Assembly (NCBI GenBank): GCA_030640585.1 | Contig: DAOWIZ010000018.1 | Coordinates: 1 to 48,068, forward strand | DNA length: 48,068 nt | Origin: Thermoplasmata archaeon | GTDB lineage: Archaea; Thermoplasmatota; E2; DHVEG-1 | Direction: 5' to 3' | Shown: one piece after another, positions 1 through 10,159 of the stretch | Position numbering within the stretch: the stretch's first letter is position 1 | How the letters are laid out: the number at the start of each line of letters is the position of its first letter | Made by a program: the position numbers and the translations under genes | Notes under the pieces: generated by a model | What the model was told of the DNA's origin: nothing | Database searches by the model: none | The model's input: only the letters and a program-made list of their open reading frames with translations

Positions 1-1
1 C

Positions 2-1333
2 TCAGGAATTAATACCAAAGAAGATGTATTGAATACGGCAAAAAAAGAAAATATTGTTTTTGTTAGACTGCAATTTGTTGACATACTTGGTTTTCCAAAA
101 AATATTGTAATACCTGCTAGCAGACTTGAAGAAGCGCTTGATGAGGGTATGCCATTTGATGCATCATCAATAGCTGGATACGCAACAATAGAAGAATCAG
201 ATAAAATTGCAAAACCTGATCCTGAAAGTTTTGTAATTTTACCTGAAAGCATTGAAAAAAGAAAAACAGCAAAGATAAACTGCGATATTTATGAACCGGA
301 TGGACAACGGTTCATCGGTGACTCTAAATATATCCTAGAAAGAGTTGTAAATAAGGCCAAGAAACTAGGGTATATTTATAATACAGGGCCAGAATGCGAA
401 TTTTTCTTATTTAAAAAAGATGGCGATGATTTAACATTAACTCCTAATGATCATGCAGGTTACTTTGATCTGTCTCACCGTGATCTGGCAGAAGGAGTTC
501 GTGCTGATATCTCTATTGCGCTTGATGCTTTTGGGATAAAAACCTATACGGCACATCATGAAGTAGCAGGCGGCCAACATGAAATAAATTTTAGATATGC
601 AGATGCCCTTACAACTGCAGATAACGTTATTACATTAAAATATGTTACAAAAGTAATTGCCAGGAAACATAATTTGCATGCATCATTTATGCCAAAACCT
701 TTGTATGGTGTTGCGGGTTCAGGGATGCATACGCATATGTCTCTTTTTACAAAAGATGGAGAAAATGCTTTTTATAGCCAAGAGGATGAAAATCAACTGA
801 GTTCTTTGGCAAAAAATTTTATCGCTGGTTTGCTAATGTATATAAAGGAAATTACAGCAATTCTTAACCCAACAGTAAACTCTTATAAAAGACTTGTTCC
901 AGGGTACGAGGCTCCAACATACATTTCATGGGCAAATAGGAATCGTAGTGCATTAATAAGAATTCCAACTAGTAGGCAAAAAGGCACCCGGTGCGAGTTG
1001 AGAAGCCCTGATCTATCGGGTAATCCTTATCTACAGTTTGCTGTCCTACTTGCCGCTGGGCTAAAAGGCATCGAAGAATGTCTTGAACCACCGGAATCTA
1101 TTGAAAAAAACATATATAAATTATCAGATGAGGAAAGGAAAAAACATTGTATAACACAATTACCCGAGAGTCTTGGGCACGCAATCGCTTTAATGGAAGA
1201 TAGTAAACTGTCGAAAGAAGCATTAGGAAAACATGTTTTCAACAACTTCGTACATGTAAAGCGTAAACAATGGAATGAATACCGTACCCAGGTTACCAAA
1301 TGGGAAATTGATAAATATTTACCTGTTCTGTGA
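2..1333 (+). CDS. glnA: Glutamine synthetase, 5' end truncated by window edge
   Basis: GS motifs (RLQFVDILGFPKN, GPECEFFLF, MHTHMSLF, NRSALIRIP). Frame is open to base 2 (SGINTKEDVLNTAKKENIVF...), so the TTG at 29 is probably not the true start. Confidence 0.95.
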   Translation, partial: SGINTKEDVLNTAKKENIVFVRLQFVDILGFPKNIVIPASRLEEALDEGMPFDASSIAGYATIEESDKIAKPDPESFVILPESIEKRKTAKINCDIYEPDGQRFIGDSKYILERVVNKAKKLGYIYNTGPECEFFLFKKDGDDLTLTPNDHAGYFDLSHRDLAEGVRADISIALDAFGIKTYTAHHEVAGGQHEINFRYADALTTADNVITLKYVTKVIARKHNLHASFMPKPLYGVAGSGMHTHMSLFTKDGENAFYSQEDENQLSSLAKNFIAGLLMYIKEITAILNPTVNSYKRLVPGYEAPTYISWANRNRSALIRIPTSRQKGTRCELRSPDLSGNPYLQFAVLLAAGLKGIEECLEPPESIEKNIYKLSDEERKKHCITQLPESLGHAIALMEDSKLSKEALGKHVFNNFVHVKRKQWNEYRTQVTKWEIDKYLPVL

Positions 1334-1432
1334 TTTTAAGGCAGTTTGTATACAAAAACACCTTCTAAACTTTTCATAGTTAAGTAAATGTTATAAATCG
1401 GTTTTTGTATTCTGCTTTTGAGGTTTTAAACT

Positions 1433-1879
1433 ATGGGTTTTGAAATGCAGATTGTAAGCAACACGCCGTTAATCGGTGAGGGCGATGCTGATGTCGTAGC
1501 AAAAATATTTTTTGAACAAATAGGTTATCTATCTAAAGGGGCAAATCCAGATATCCCTTACAAAATCTTTGCGGATTTTTTTATTAAACACCCAGATAAA
1601 GCATGGTATGTTGATGAAATTTCAGCAGAACTTAAAATATCAAAGCCTACAGTTTACAGACATCTTAACAAACTAAAAGGCTTTGACATTCTTGAAGAGG
1701 TTCAAGTTCTTGACGAAAACACTCAGCAGAATAAAAAAGCATATCGTCTGCGTTATGGAAACATTCAAAAAGCTTGGAACTTTGTAGAAGCACATCTTAA
1801 AGTTGCAATAGAAAATTATGGTAAAACGGTAGAGCACCTACAGAGCCTTATTGACAAACAAAGGAAGGGTATCGAATGA
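1433..1879 (+). CDS. Winged-helix (HTH) transcriptional regulator
   Basis: ORF with WYVDEISAELKISKPTVYRHLNKLKGFDIL helix-turn-helix pattern. Confidence 0.75.
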   Translation: MGFEMQIVSNTPLIGEGDADVVAKIFFEQIGYLSKGANPDIPYKIFADFFIKHPDKAWYVDEISAELKISKPTVYRHLNKLKGFDILEEVQVLDENTQQNKKAYRLRYGNIQKAWNFVEAHLKVAIENYGKTVEHLQSLIDKQRKGIE

Positions 1880-2163
1880 GTAAAGATAAGGACAAGGTGG
1901 AATTAACAGAAGGATCTGAATATAAGATATATTCAATTGGTGGGAAAGATCAGTTTCTTGAAACGGAAGGGATCTTCAAAGGTTACATGTCAATAGGTAT
2001 TGACGAAACAGGCCTCTTAATAGAACTTAACCATAACCACAGCGAAATGGCAGGTAAAATAAGAATTGTTCCACTGCATGCAATTCTTGCAATTGATGTT
2101 TTAAATGCTATTGAAAATGAGAAAAAAGATGATGATGGGGAAATATCACATTATGTTGGATAA
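1876..2163 (+). CDS. Small conserved hypothetical protein
   Basis: ORF overlapping the upstream regulator stop by 4 bp (ATGA), suggesting an operon. Confidence 0.6.
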   Translation: MSKDKDKVELTEGSEYKIYSIGGKDQFLETEGIFKGYMSIGIDETGLLIELNHNHSEMAGKIRIVPLHAILAIDVLNAIENEKKDDDGEISHYVG

Positions 2164-2269
2164 TTTAACTATCCTCTCTCTTTTTTTAACAAGCCTTTAT
2201 AAATAAATTAAAAAATATATTAAGCAGCAATTATTTATAGTAGTTTATTGTTTTTTAACTAGAACCAGT

Positions 2270-3052
2270 ATGCCTGTAAAAAAACAACCCATAATACGAT
2301 TAGAAAGAGTCTGTAAAAATTATAAAGAATATGGGGTAGAGGTAAAGGCAGTAAACAACATATCTTTGAAAATATTTCCTGGAGAACTGGTATCTATAAT
2401 CGGCCCTTCAGGATGTGGAAAATCAACACTCCTTCATTGCATGGGACTTCTTGACCGTCCAACATCTGGAACGATATATATTGATGGAAAAGACACGTCA
2501 AAAATAAGTGGAAAAGAAATAGCCCTTTTCAGAGGGGAAAAACTAGGATTCGTATTTCAAAACTATAACCTAATACCAAGACTTACAGTGCTTGAAAATG
2601 TACTCCTTCCAGGACAAATAATGGAAAAAGATGAAAAAGATTTGAAAAAAAGATCTGAATCTTTGCTAAAGGATGTTGGTATCTCACATCGTGCTAAACA
2701 CAAAGGCATCCATCTATCAGGTGGAGAGGCGCAAAGAGTCGCAATTGCCCGTGCCTTAATTAATGAGCCTGTATTAATCCTAGCAGATGAGCCAACAGGA
2801 GCATTGGACTCTGAAAGCAGCGCGGAAATAATGCATTTACTTGTAGATATGAACAAGATGAGAAATGTAACCACTGTTTTTGTAAGCCATGATATGGAAA
2901 TAGCAAGATATGGAAAAAGAACACTTACTCTCAAAGATGGTAAAATCATCGGAGATACAAGTGGAAACTCTAAAGATTTTGATAATACTGCAAAAAAACT
3001 TGAAGAAAAAGGTAAAAAGAAGGGCAGGAGAAAAAAGGTTAATGGGCGTTAG
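2270..3052 (+). CDS. ABC transporter ATP-binding protein (MacB/LolD-like)
   Basis: Walker A GPSGCGKST, signature LSGGEAQRVAIARAL, Walker B LILADEPTGALD. Confidence 0.93.
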   Translation: MPVKKQPIIRLERVCKNYKEYGVEVKAVNNISLKIFPGELVSIIGPSGCGKSTLLHCMGLLDRPTSGTIYIDGKDTSKISGKEIALFRGEKLGFVFQNYNLIPRLTVLENVLLPGQIMEKDEKDLKKRSESLLKDVGISHRAKHKGIHLSGGEAQRVAIARALINEPVLILADEPTGALDSESSAEIMHLLVDMNKMRNVTTVFVSHDMEIARYGKRTLTLKDGKIIGDTSGNSKDFDNTAKKLEEKGKKKGRRKKVNGR

Positions 3053-4481
3053 CAGCAGATTTGCATTCGGCGAGTTGAAAGAGCATAAACGAATTTATGT
3101 AATAATAATTGTAGTAATCGCCCTAACAATGACCTCTTTTATGCTTGAAAATGCTTATATTAATTATATGATGCAAGTAGTAGATGATACCACTAAGCTG
3201 ACGACGGCTGATGCAGTTATTACAGACCCAAGTTGCAACATACGTGATGTTTATGGTACTGAAACAGAATTGAAAAATGCTGGTAAAATCGCAAGAGAAA
3301 TAGAAAAAAGACTGCCTGGGTACAAAACAAGTGTTCGGGTGACAGCACAAGGAACTTATGGGCTGGATATAGAAGGAGAAGCCGTTGACGCATGCACAAT
3401 ACAAGGCATTGACCCTGAGAAAGATGACATCCTTGTAGGAATAAAAGAAAAAATAGTTAAAGGCAGGTATTTCAAAGACAGTGATCCAATTACTAGGGGG
3501 CATACCCCTCTTTATATCAAATTTGAAGGCCCTGGCAACCTACCCGATTTTGCATATGGTTCTGGTGAAAAACTATTGGTAGACGAAGAGCCGTATCCCA
3601 TAATCATTGGTGCAACAGTTACAAAAATTCACCCCTCCATAAATATCGGAAAAACAATAATGCTTACCATGAGTACGTCCGGTAGAGAAACTAGTTATGC
3701 AAGTGTTAATGTTAAAGTCATAGGGTTGTATGAAAGCGGTACACCAACTCTTGATACTATGATATGGTTCATGCACGCAGACTCTTTAAGGGAAATAAAG
3801 GGATATGGAGAAATAACAGGACATGACTGGCATATACCGGGTATAGGCACAATCAGAGGTTACAAACCAATAGAGGTTGACAAAAACCGTGGAGATGTCG
3901 TAGTTGTAAAAGCACCGGAACCGTTTCATCAATTAAATCCTATTGGTCATTCTGAGAATATAAAAAAGGATCTTGTTTCACTTCTGCCAAACCACAATGT
4001 TTACACCTGGCATGATTTCCTAGTTTATATCGCCGGTAGTATGCAAGATGTTGTTACTATCATGCTCTGGGGGAGTATTGCAGTAACTCTTCTCTTATGT
4101 GGTGCTGCAATAAAATACGTTATGGATTCTATAGTGATGCGTAAAACAAGAGAAATAGGTGCTCTAAAAGCATTTGGTGCACGTGACAGGACTATTTTTA
4201 AAATATTTTTATATCAAGGGTTGATAATAGGTTTCATTGCTGGGCTGCTTGGAATTGCTTTATCAATAGTCGTTATGAATTTTGTAAACTGGTATGGTAT
4301 AAATCTACAATTTGTAGCAGGTACACAGATAAAACTTGGTTTTATTATAAACTGGCTTACGCTTTTAATAGCATTACTTTTACCGATCGTGCTTGCGGCA
4401 TTGGCTGCTGCAGTGCCTGCTAAAAAAGCAGCGATGCTTTCACCTGTTGAAGCATTAAGAAAGGGAGAGTTGTCTCTCTAG
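3042..4481 (+). CDS. ABC transporter permease (FtsX/MacB-like)
   Basis: N-terminal TM, large extracytoplasmic domain, C-terminal TMs with TREIGALKAFGARDRTIFKIFLYQG. Start revised from 2910 to ATG 3042 just inside the ATPase end. Confidence 0.88.
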   Translation: MGVSSRFAFGELKEHKRIYVIIIVVIALTMTSFMLENAYINYMMQVVDDTTKLTTADAVITDPSCNIRDVYGTETELKNAGKIAREIEKRLPGYKTSVRVTAQGTYGLDIEGEAVDACTIQGIDPEKDDILVGIKEKIVKGRYFKDSDPITRGHTPLYIKFEGPGNLPDFAYGSGEKLLVDEEPYPIIIGATVTKIHPSINIGKTIMLTMSTSGRETSYASVNVKVIGLYESGTPTLDTMIWFMHADSLREIKGYGEITGHDWHIPGIGTIRGYKPIEVDKNRGDVVVVKAPEPFHQLNPIGHSENIKKDLVSLLPNHNVYTWHDFLVYIAGSMQDVVTIMLWGSIAVTLLLCGAAIKYVMDSIVMRKTREIGALKAFGARDRTIFKIFLYQGLIIGFIAGLLGIALSIVVMNFVNWYGINLQFVAGTQIKLGFIINWLTLLIALLLPIVLAALAAAVPAKKAAMLSPVEALRKGELSL

Positions 4482-4620
4482 AGGGCACTAGGGGTTTTGT
4501 ATTTTTTTTTGTTTTGACATTTTGACGGCATAGTTTTAAATAATATTATTGTCAAGAGTTAACAAGAAACACATTAACAAGACATAAGAAGAGGTTGAAA
4601 TAATTAGAAAAGGTGATTAA

Positions 4621-5394
4621 ATGGATCTACATACAATCCCTAAAATGATGATACATAAACCCACATTAAATAGATTCGTCGAAATCGATTTTCTAAGAGG
4701 ATTTGCAATAATGTATATGATATTTGTACATGTACTGTGGGACCTTGACTATTTTAAAATATATCCGCTAAACAGTACGGTGCAACAAACCAATGTTATT
4801 ATACAAGTTGTGTTTTTTTTACTTGTAGGAATATGTTTATCTGTAAACTATAACAAAAACCAAGGGCGTTCAAAGAAAAAACTATATTTTCATATGGTAC
4901 GTCGGGGTTCAGGGATATTTGCCTTAGGGATGGTTATAACCTTAGTAACATTGCTGTTTATGCCGGATAGGCCTATTTTATTTGGTGTGCTGCATTGTAT
5001 AGGTCTTTGCATTATTCTTAGCCCCCTATTTCTAAGATTTAAACATTGGAATTTTGTAATTGCGACAGTAATGATTTCTGCAGGTATAATACTAGGCCTC
5101 TTCCATGTTGAAAACCCTACAGTGCTCCATCTACTCATTGGTTTGCACCCTGCTGATTTTTGGATACACACCATTGACTATTTTCCGTTGCTCCTATGGC
5201 TTGGCGTATGCCTGCTAGGTACTGCCATCGGAAATGTATTATACCAAGGTAACAAAAGAAGGTTCAAATTTCCCGACATCTCAAGATATGCACCAATCAA
5301 AGCCATCTCATGGGTTGGAAAACATTCACTAGGTATTTATCTAGTTCATCAACCAATAATTGCAGGTGCAATAACACTTTACTTGCTCGTATGA
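4621..5394 (+). CDS. DUF1624 / heparan-alpha-glucosaminide N-acetyltransferase-like membrane protein
   Basis: Multi-TM ORF beginning RFVEIDFLRGFAIMYMIFVHVLWDLDYF. Confidence 0.75.
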   Translation: MDLHTIPKMMIHKPTLNRFVEIDFLRGFAIMYMIFVHVLWDLDYFKIYPLNSTVQQTNVIIQVVFFLLVGICLSVNYNKNQGRSKKKLYFHMVRRGSGIFALGMVITLVTLLFMPDRPILFGVLHCIGLCIILSPLFLRFKHWNFVIATVMISAGIILGLFHVENPTVLHLLIGLHPADFWIHTIDYFPLLLWLGVCLLGTAIGNVLYQGNKRRFKFPDISRYAPIKAISWVGKHSLGIYLVHQPIIAGAITLYLLV

Positions 5395-5464
5395 AAGAAA
5401 ACGCTGATAAAAACTATGTTTGTCAAAAAGAGTATGTGAAAATTATTTTTGAAAAATTGTAAAG

Positions 5465-5474
5465 CTTTATGTAT
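5465..5474 (+). promoter_or_regulatory. Candidate archaeal TATA box for ncRNA
   Basis: AAAGCTTTATGTATG; centre ~26 nt upstream of GGGGG at 5496, the usual archaeal TATA-TSS spacing. Confidence 0.55.
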
Positions 5475-5495
5475 GCAAATTTACATACCACTTTT

Positions 5496-5651
5496 GGGGG
5501 AATTTGGTAGACCAGTAGAGTTAGGGTAAAGGATGGGTCTTCCATTAAACCGATTCCTCAAAATAGTGTTTGAGTTTGAGGGGAACCAAATACAAGTTAT
5601 ACAGGCATGCACAGACATGCAAAAGAAACTAAAATGCTGCCTGATTCCCCC
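5496..5651 (+). ncRNA. Candidate structured non-coding RNA, family unknown
   Basis: Ends pair: GGGGGAAU(5496-5503)/AUUCCCCC(5644-5651), plus GGUAG(5506-5510)/CUGCC(5637-5641). Internal hairpins CCTCAAA/TTTGAGG and GCATG/CATGC. TATA box upstream and T-rich tract downstream. Confidence 0.6.
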
Positions 5652-5709
5652 ACCAACATTTTAATTTTTATAATTTTCAAAAAAACACAAGTTTGTATAA
5701 AAACAATGT

Positions 5710-6888
5710 TTATATCAGACGGGTTTGCCCACGGATTTTGTAGCTGGCAAGTTCCTTAAACACATCATCTTCTTGTAAAATATTAATAATGTCACCTGTA
5801 GAAGATGATACCCTAATATCCCTGGTCCTGCCATACCGGCCTTTTGAAATAACACGAGCAGTAATAATACCAAGCATATCTAACTCAGAAATCAAATCAG
5901 CAACACGACGCTGAGTTAACGAGTCCATACGAATTTTTTTGCAAAGCCCTTTATATATTTCGTATACCTCACCAGTTGTTATAGCACCAGTTGTCGCTGT
6001 TTTTTTGTTGTGTTCATCCTGTAGAATAACGGAAAGGAGAATAAGTTTAGATTGTGTGGGGAGTGTACGGACTACTTCAACTACACGGTCTATCTCTATT
6101 TTATTTTGAGCGAGACGAACATATTTTTTTGTAATACGAGGAGATTTTGCCCTCTCAGCTATCTCTGCGGACATGCGTAACAAGTCAAGTGCACGACGGG
6201 CATCACCGTGTTCCTGGGCAGCAAGAGCAGAACAAAGAGGCACTACATCATTATCGATCACCCCTGATTTCAAAGCAATACCAACACGCTGCTTCAAAAT
6301 ATCCTGGAGTTCGCCTGCGTCATAAGGTGGAAAAATCATGTTTTCCTCACCAAGACTTGACTTTACACGAGGGTCAAGAAACTCCGTAAATTTAAGATCG
6401 TTTGAAATACCAACAATACTAAGTTTAGCGTTCTTAAGATCTGTATTGATCCTTGATAAGTTGTATAATGCCTCATCGCCTTTTAATTTGTCAACCTCAT
6501 CGAGGACAATAATAGCGACCCCGCCTGTTTTATCTATTAATTTAATAAGTTTGGAATATACTTCATCAGTAGGCCACCCAGTAAAGGGTATACGTTCAGC
6601 CCATTCGCTTATAAAATGATTTGTTATGTTTTGGAGGAGGCGGTATTGTGTATCTACAACTTCACAGTTTATATAGATAAAATTGACTTTTTTTCCTGTT
6701 TCTTCGCCTTTTTTTACAATCTCCCTTCCAACAAACTTTGTAACAGCAGTTTTGCCAGTACCTGTTTTGCCATAAATAAAAACATTGGAAGGTGTTTCCT
6801 GACGTAATGCAGGCACCATAATGGACGCGAGGTTATTGATCTCGGAATCTCTATGCAGAAGTATTTCTGGCATATATGTCGGCCTCAT
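5710..6888 (-). CDS. cdc6: Orc1/Cdc6 replication initiator
   Basis: GKTGTGKT Walker A, VAIIVLDEVDKL Walker B, GDARRALDLLR sensor II, C-terminal WH domain. N-terminus probably extends upstream (see findings). Confidence 0.93.
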   Translation of the reverse strand: MRPTYMPEILLHRDSEINNLASIMVPALRQETPSNVFIYGKTGTGKTAVTKFVGREIVKKGEETGKKVNFIYINCEVVDTQYRLLQNITNHFISEWAERIPFTGWPTDEVYSKLIKLIDKTGGVAIIVLDEVDKLKGDEALYNLSRINTDLKNAKLSIVGISNDLKFTEFLDPRVKSSLGEENMIFPPYDAGELQDILKQRVGIALKSGVIDNDVVPLCSALAAQEHGDARRALDLLRMSAEIAERAKSPRITKKYVRLAQNKIEIDRVVEVVRTLPTQSKLILLSVILQDEHNKKTATTGAITTGEVYEIYKGLCKKIRMDSLTQRRVADLISELDMLGIITARVISKGRYGRTRDIRVSSSTGDIINILQEDDVFKELASYKIRGQTRLI

Positions 6889-6975
6889 TGCCTCTCTATT
6901 AATGAATAGGCCTTTTGAATTTAATAAGCGGCCGAATATGTCACTATTTATTGTGTTCTTTTTACTCGTAAAATT

Positions 6976-7263
6976 ACTCCCCCTTACTTCCTGTAATTAG
7001 TTATGCTATATTAAAATTTATGTATAATTTTTCCCTTTACTTATATCTGTTGGAACAAATGAAGGGGAAGGCCTTTGCTTCCAGTGGAAAAGGAAAGTGA
7101 ATGTGTTTTAATCTTTAAATTTTTTTATTTCTATATTTTTAAAAATGGAACTATTAAAATACTAAAAATTACATAACATATTGGATATACTCACGTCTCT
7201 CTATTTTTAACAAAAATCTTACTCACGCTTTAATAAGTTCCAAACGAAACAAAGGGGTCTCCC
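6976..7263. promoter_or_regulatory. Candidate replication origin with ORB-like repeats
   Basis: ORB-like sequences at 7050-7070, 7079-7100, 7237-7263 (GTTCCAAACGAAACAAAGGGGTCT), and inverted at 6976-6995 (rc CAGGAAGTAAGGGGGAGT), in an AT-rich intergenic region upstream of cdc6. Confidence 0.6.
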
Positions 7264-7372
7264 TCATTATATAGTATAACTAAAATTAATCTTTGATCTT
7301 TCGACTTCTTTAACAAGAATTTGCCTGTAAGAACTATTAAAGGAAAAAAACAAAAAAATTTTACGGGGTTGT

Positions 7373-7609
7373 TTATCCCCCAATAACAATTACATCTTTG
7401 ACTGATTTTATTGAGTTAAACGGAAATATCAAATGTCCTTGATTATCAAGATGATAGAGACGTGGGTCAACATCTTCTGAAGGCTCTACAAGAATAGTTA
7501 GCAAAGTACCTGTTTTGCTGTTGACAGTCGAATTTCGCATAACACCGAGATATAATCCTTCCTCGCTCATTACTGTTTTCCCTCTCAGTTCATTTTCAGT
7601 TATCTTCAA
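7373..7609 (-). CDS. PRC-barrel domain protein
   Basis: ENELRGKTVMSEEGLYLGVMRNSTVNSKTGTLLTILVEP. Confidence 0.85.
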   Translation of the reverse strand: MKITENELRGKTVMSEEGLYLGVMRNSTVNSKTGTLLTILVEPSEDVDPRLYHLDNQGHLIFPFNSIKSVKDVIVIGG

Positions 7610-7640
7610 TTTTTTTTCCTCCTTTTTAATTTTTATTTGA

Positions 7641-10043
7641 TTACGTATATTGAATATCTTTGTCGCTTTTATCCTTTTTGGCTACACCGCTGCCAAGAGT
7701 TTCAGATATTTTGTCATAAAATTTAATAACATCTGGTGTGATTGACGCACGAACAAAACCCATTGCCTTATCAAAATGCCCCTTCGCAACAATCTTAGCT
7801 TTTTCGTTTTCCCTTAATGCGATCATCGCTGCCTCTCGACAGAGCGCTTCGATATCTGCACCTGAATAATTATCAGTACTGTTCGCCAACCAGTGATATA
7901 ATTTATCTTTATCAGGCAGAGAATTAAAATTCTTTATATTAAATGAAGTTTTCCGGTCTAATTTATCCACATCAGATTGAGACAAAATTTCACCTTTTAC
8001 TCCTCTTTTTAAAACATCTTCTTTTTCACGAATTATGTGATAATTTTTATTTTGAAAATCCTGTTTCATCTCTTCGACATCTTCTTTTGTTATTGACAAT
8101 GGCATGTTTTTTGTGTGTATCTTAAAAATTTCAAGGCGTGCTTCTTTATCAGGGGAACTAATTAAAACCAAACGGTCAAAACGCCCTGGCCTAAGCAAAC
8201 CCTGATCAAGAATATCGGGGCGGTTTGTGGCACCAATAACTACCACGCCATCCATGCTTTCCATACCATCAATACTTGTTAAAAGCTGATTTACAACGCT
8301 ATCTGTAACATGGGATCCTGTGTGTGTTCCTCTCATTGGAGCAATCGAATCAAGTTCGTCAAGAAATACGATAGTCGGTGCGACCTGCCTGGCTTTTTTG
8401 AATAGTTCCCTTACTGCTTTTTCACTTTCGCCTACCCATTTACTCATTACTTCAGGCCCCTTAATGGAAATAAAGTTAGCTTTTGACTCATGAGCAACAG
8501 CCTTTGCAAGCAAAGTCTTGCCTGTGCCAGGAGGACCATATAATAGAACACCGCGAGGCGCATGAATCCCCATTCTCTTGAAAACCTCTGGTTTTGTAAG
8601 CGGCCATTCAACAGCCTCTTGCAATTGTTGCTTAGCCTCTTCAAGCCCCCCTATGTCCTCCCATGAAACTTTTGGGACCTCAACAAAAAACTCCCGCATA
8701 GCAGAAGGCTCTATGCCACGATGCGCATTCACAAAATCATCCATTGTCACTTCCATTTTTTCAAGCACATCGACAGGGATCGGTTTTTCAAGATCAATAT
8801 CTGGTAGATGCCTTCGCAGCGCGTTCATTGCTGCCTCTCTTGCAAGAGCTGCAAGATCAGCGCCAACATATCCATATGTTATATCAGCCAGATCATCTAG
8901 GCACGTATCAACAGCATCCTTACTTATCGGCATACCGCGCGTATGAATTTGTAAAATTTCTTTACGCCCATTTCGGTCAGGAGCATCTATCCTGATCTCC
9001 CTATCAAAACGCCCTGGTCGTCGAAGTGCCGGATCCAACGAGTCTGGGATGTTTGTTGCACCAATAACAATGAGCTTTCCACGTCCTTTCAAACCATCCA
9101 TCAAAGTAAGCATCTGAGAAACAACGCGTTTTTCAACTTCACCATGTGTTTCGCTTCTTTTACCAGCAATTGCATCTATTTCATCAATGAAAATAATCGA
9201 AGGAGCATTTTTTTCCCCATCTTCAAATATTTTCCTAAGATTTTCTTCTGATTGCCCATAAAATTTCGACATGATTTCTGGACCATTGATCGTATAAAAA
9301 TTTGCGCCCGACTCGTTTGCCACTGCTTTTGCAATAAGTGTTTTACCAGTGCCGGGTGGCCCGTGCAGCAAAACTCCTTTTGGCGGGTCTATTCCAAGAC
9401 GGTCAAAAAGTTCAGGATGTTTCAGCGGTAGTTCTATCATTTCACGGACTTTCAAGATTTCTTCATGGAGCCCTCCGATATCTTCATAGGAAATTCGCGG
9501 TCCTTCTGCCTCTTCAATTTTTGCCGCTTCTTCCTTAACTTGTATAGTTGTAAATTCATTTATTGAGACAATTCCATTGGGGGTAGTATTGATTATAATA
9601 AAAGGTAGCGCACTTCCAAATAATGCTATACCTGGTATAATTACGTGATCTCCAGTTGTAAGCGGTCTTTTTAACAAGCCTTTTTTTATGAGAACCTCAA
9701 TTCCACCTCCAAATTGTATTTGTTGTCCTTTTGATATGAGTGGTGCGAGTACTACATTTTTTGCTTCTTTTACCTCTACTCGTCTTATTTTTACTCGGTC
9801 TCCAAGACCTGCCCCTGAATTTTTTCTAGTTAAATTATCAATACGAATTATTCGTTTCCCTTCGTCTGTTGGATGGGCTCTCCATACTACGGCTGCTGTT
9901 GTTTTAGTTCCCTCGATTTCTATAACGTCGCCTATAGACAAATCCAGTTCAATTCGTGATTGATGATCAATTCTTGCTCGTCCGTATCCTACGTCTTGTT
10001 GAAAAGCTTCTGATATTTTTAATATGACTTCTTTCATCTTCAT
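7641..10043 (-). CDS. Cdc48/VAT family AAA+ ATPase
   Basis: N-domain plus two AAA modules ([64 protein letters not shown]). Confidence 0.96.
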   Translation of the reverse strand: MKMKEVILKISEAFQQDVGYGRARIDHQSRIELDLSIGDVIEIEGTKTTAAVVWRAHPTDEGKRIIRIDNLTRKNSGAGLGDRVKIRRVEVKEAKNVVLAPLISKGQQIQFGGGIEVLIKKGLLKRPLTTGDHVIIPGIALFGSALPFIIINTTPNGIVSINEFTTIQVKEEAAKIEEAEGPRISYEDIGGLHEEILKVREMIELPLKHPELFDRLGIDPPKGVLLHGPPGTGKTLIAKAVANESGANFYTINGPEIMSKFYGQSEENLRKIFEDGEKNAPSIIFIDEIDAIAGKRSETHGEVEKRVVSQMLTLMDGLKGRGKLIVIGATNIPDSLDPALRRPGRFDREIRIDAPDRNGRKEILQIHTRGMPISKDAVDTCLDDLADITYGYVGADLAALAREAAMNALRRHLPDIDLEKPIPVDVLEKMEVTMDDFVNAHRGIEPSAMREFFVEVPKVSWEDIGGLEEAKQQLQEAVEWPLTKPEVFKRMGIHAPRGVLLYGPPGTGKTLLAKAVAHESKANFISIKGPEVMSKWVGESEKAVRELFKKARQVAPTIVFLDELDSIAPMRGTHTGSHVTDSVVNQLLTSIDGMESMDGVVVIGATNRPDILDQGLLRPGRFDRLVLISSPDKEARLEIFKIHTKNMPLSITKEDVEEMKQDFQNKNYHIIREKEDVLKRGVKGEILSQSDVDKLDRKTSFNIKNFNSLPDKDKLYHWLANSTDNYSGADIEALCREAAMIALRENEKAKIVAKGHFDKAMGFVRASITPDVIKFYDKISETLGSGVAKKDKSDKDIQYT

Positions 10044-10159
10044 TTAGCTCCCACCAAATAATGCCTGTCTTTTTATGGCTAATGAGGAAGGATGTTATTA
10101 TAATTTATTCCCACTGGTTTTTATTTAGAAGCAATATTTAAATAACAATTTTATATTTA

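Noticed and set aside
1027-1299. Antisense ORFs inside glnA, ABC genes, cdc6, cdc48, ppsA, nadK, the GGR genes and others
   Set aside because: They overlap strongly supported genes on the opposite strand and their translations have no recognisable family features.
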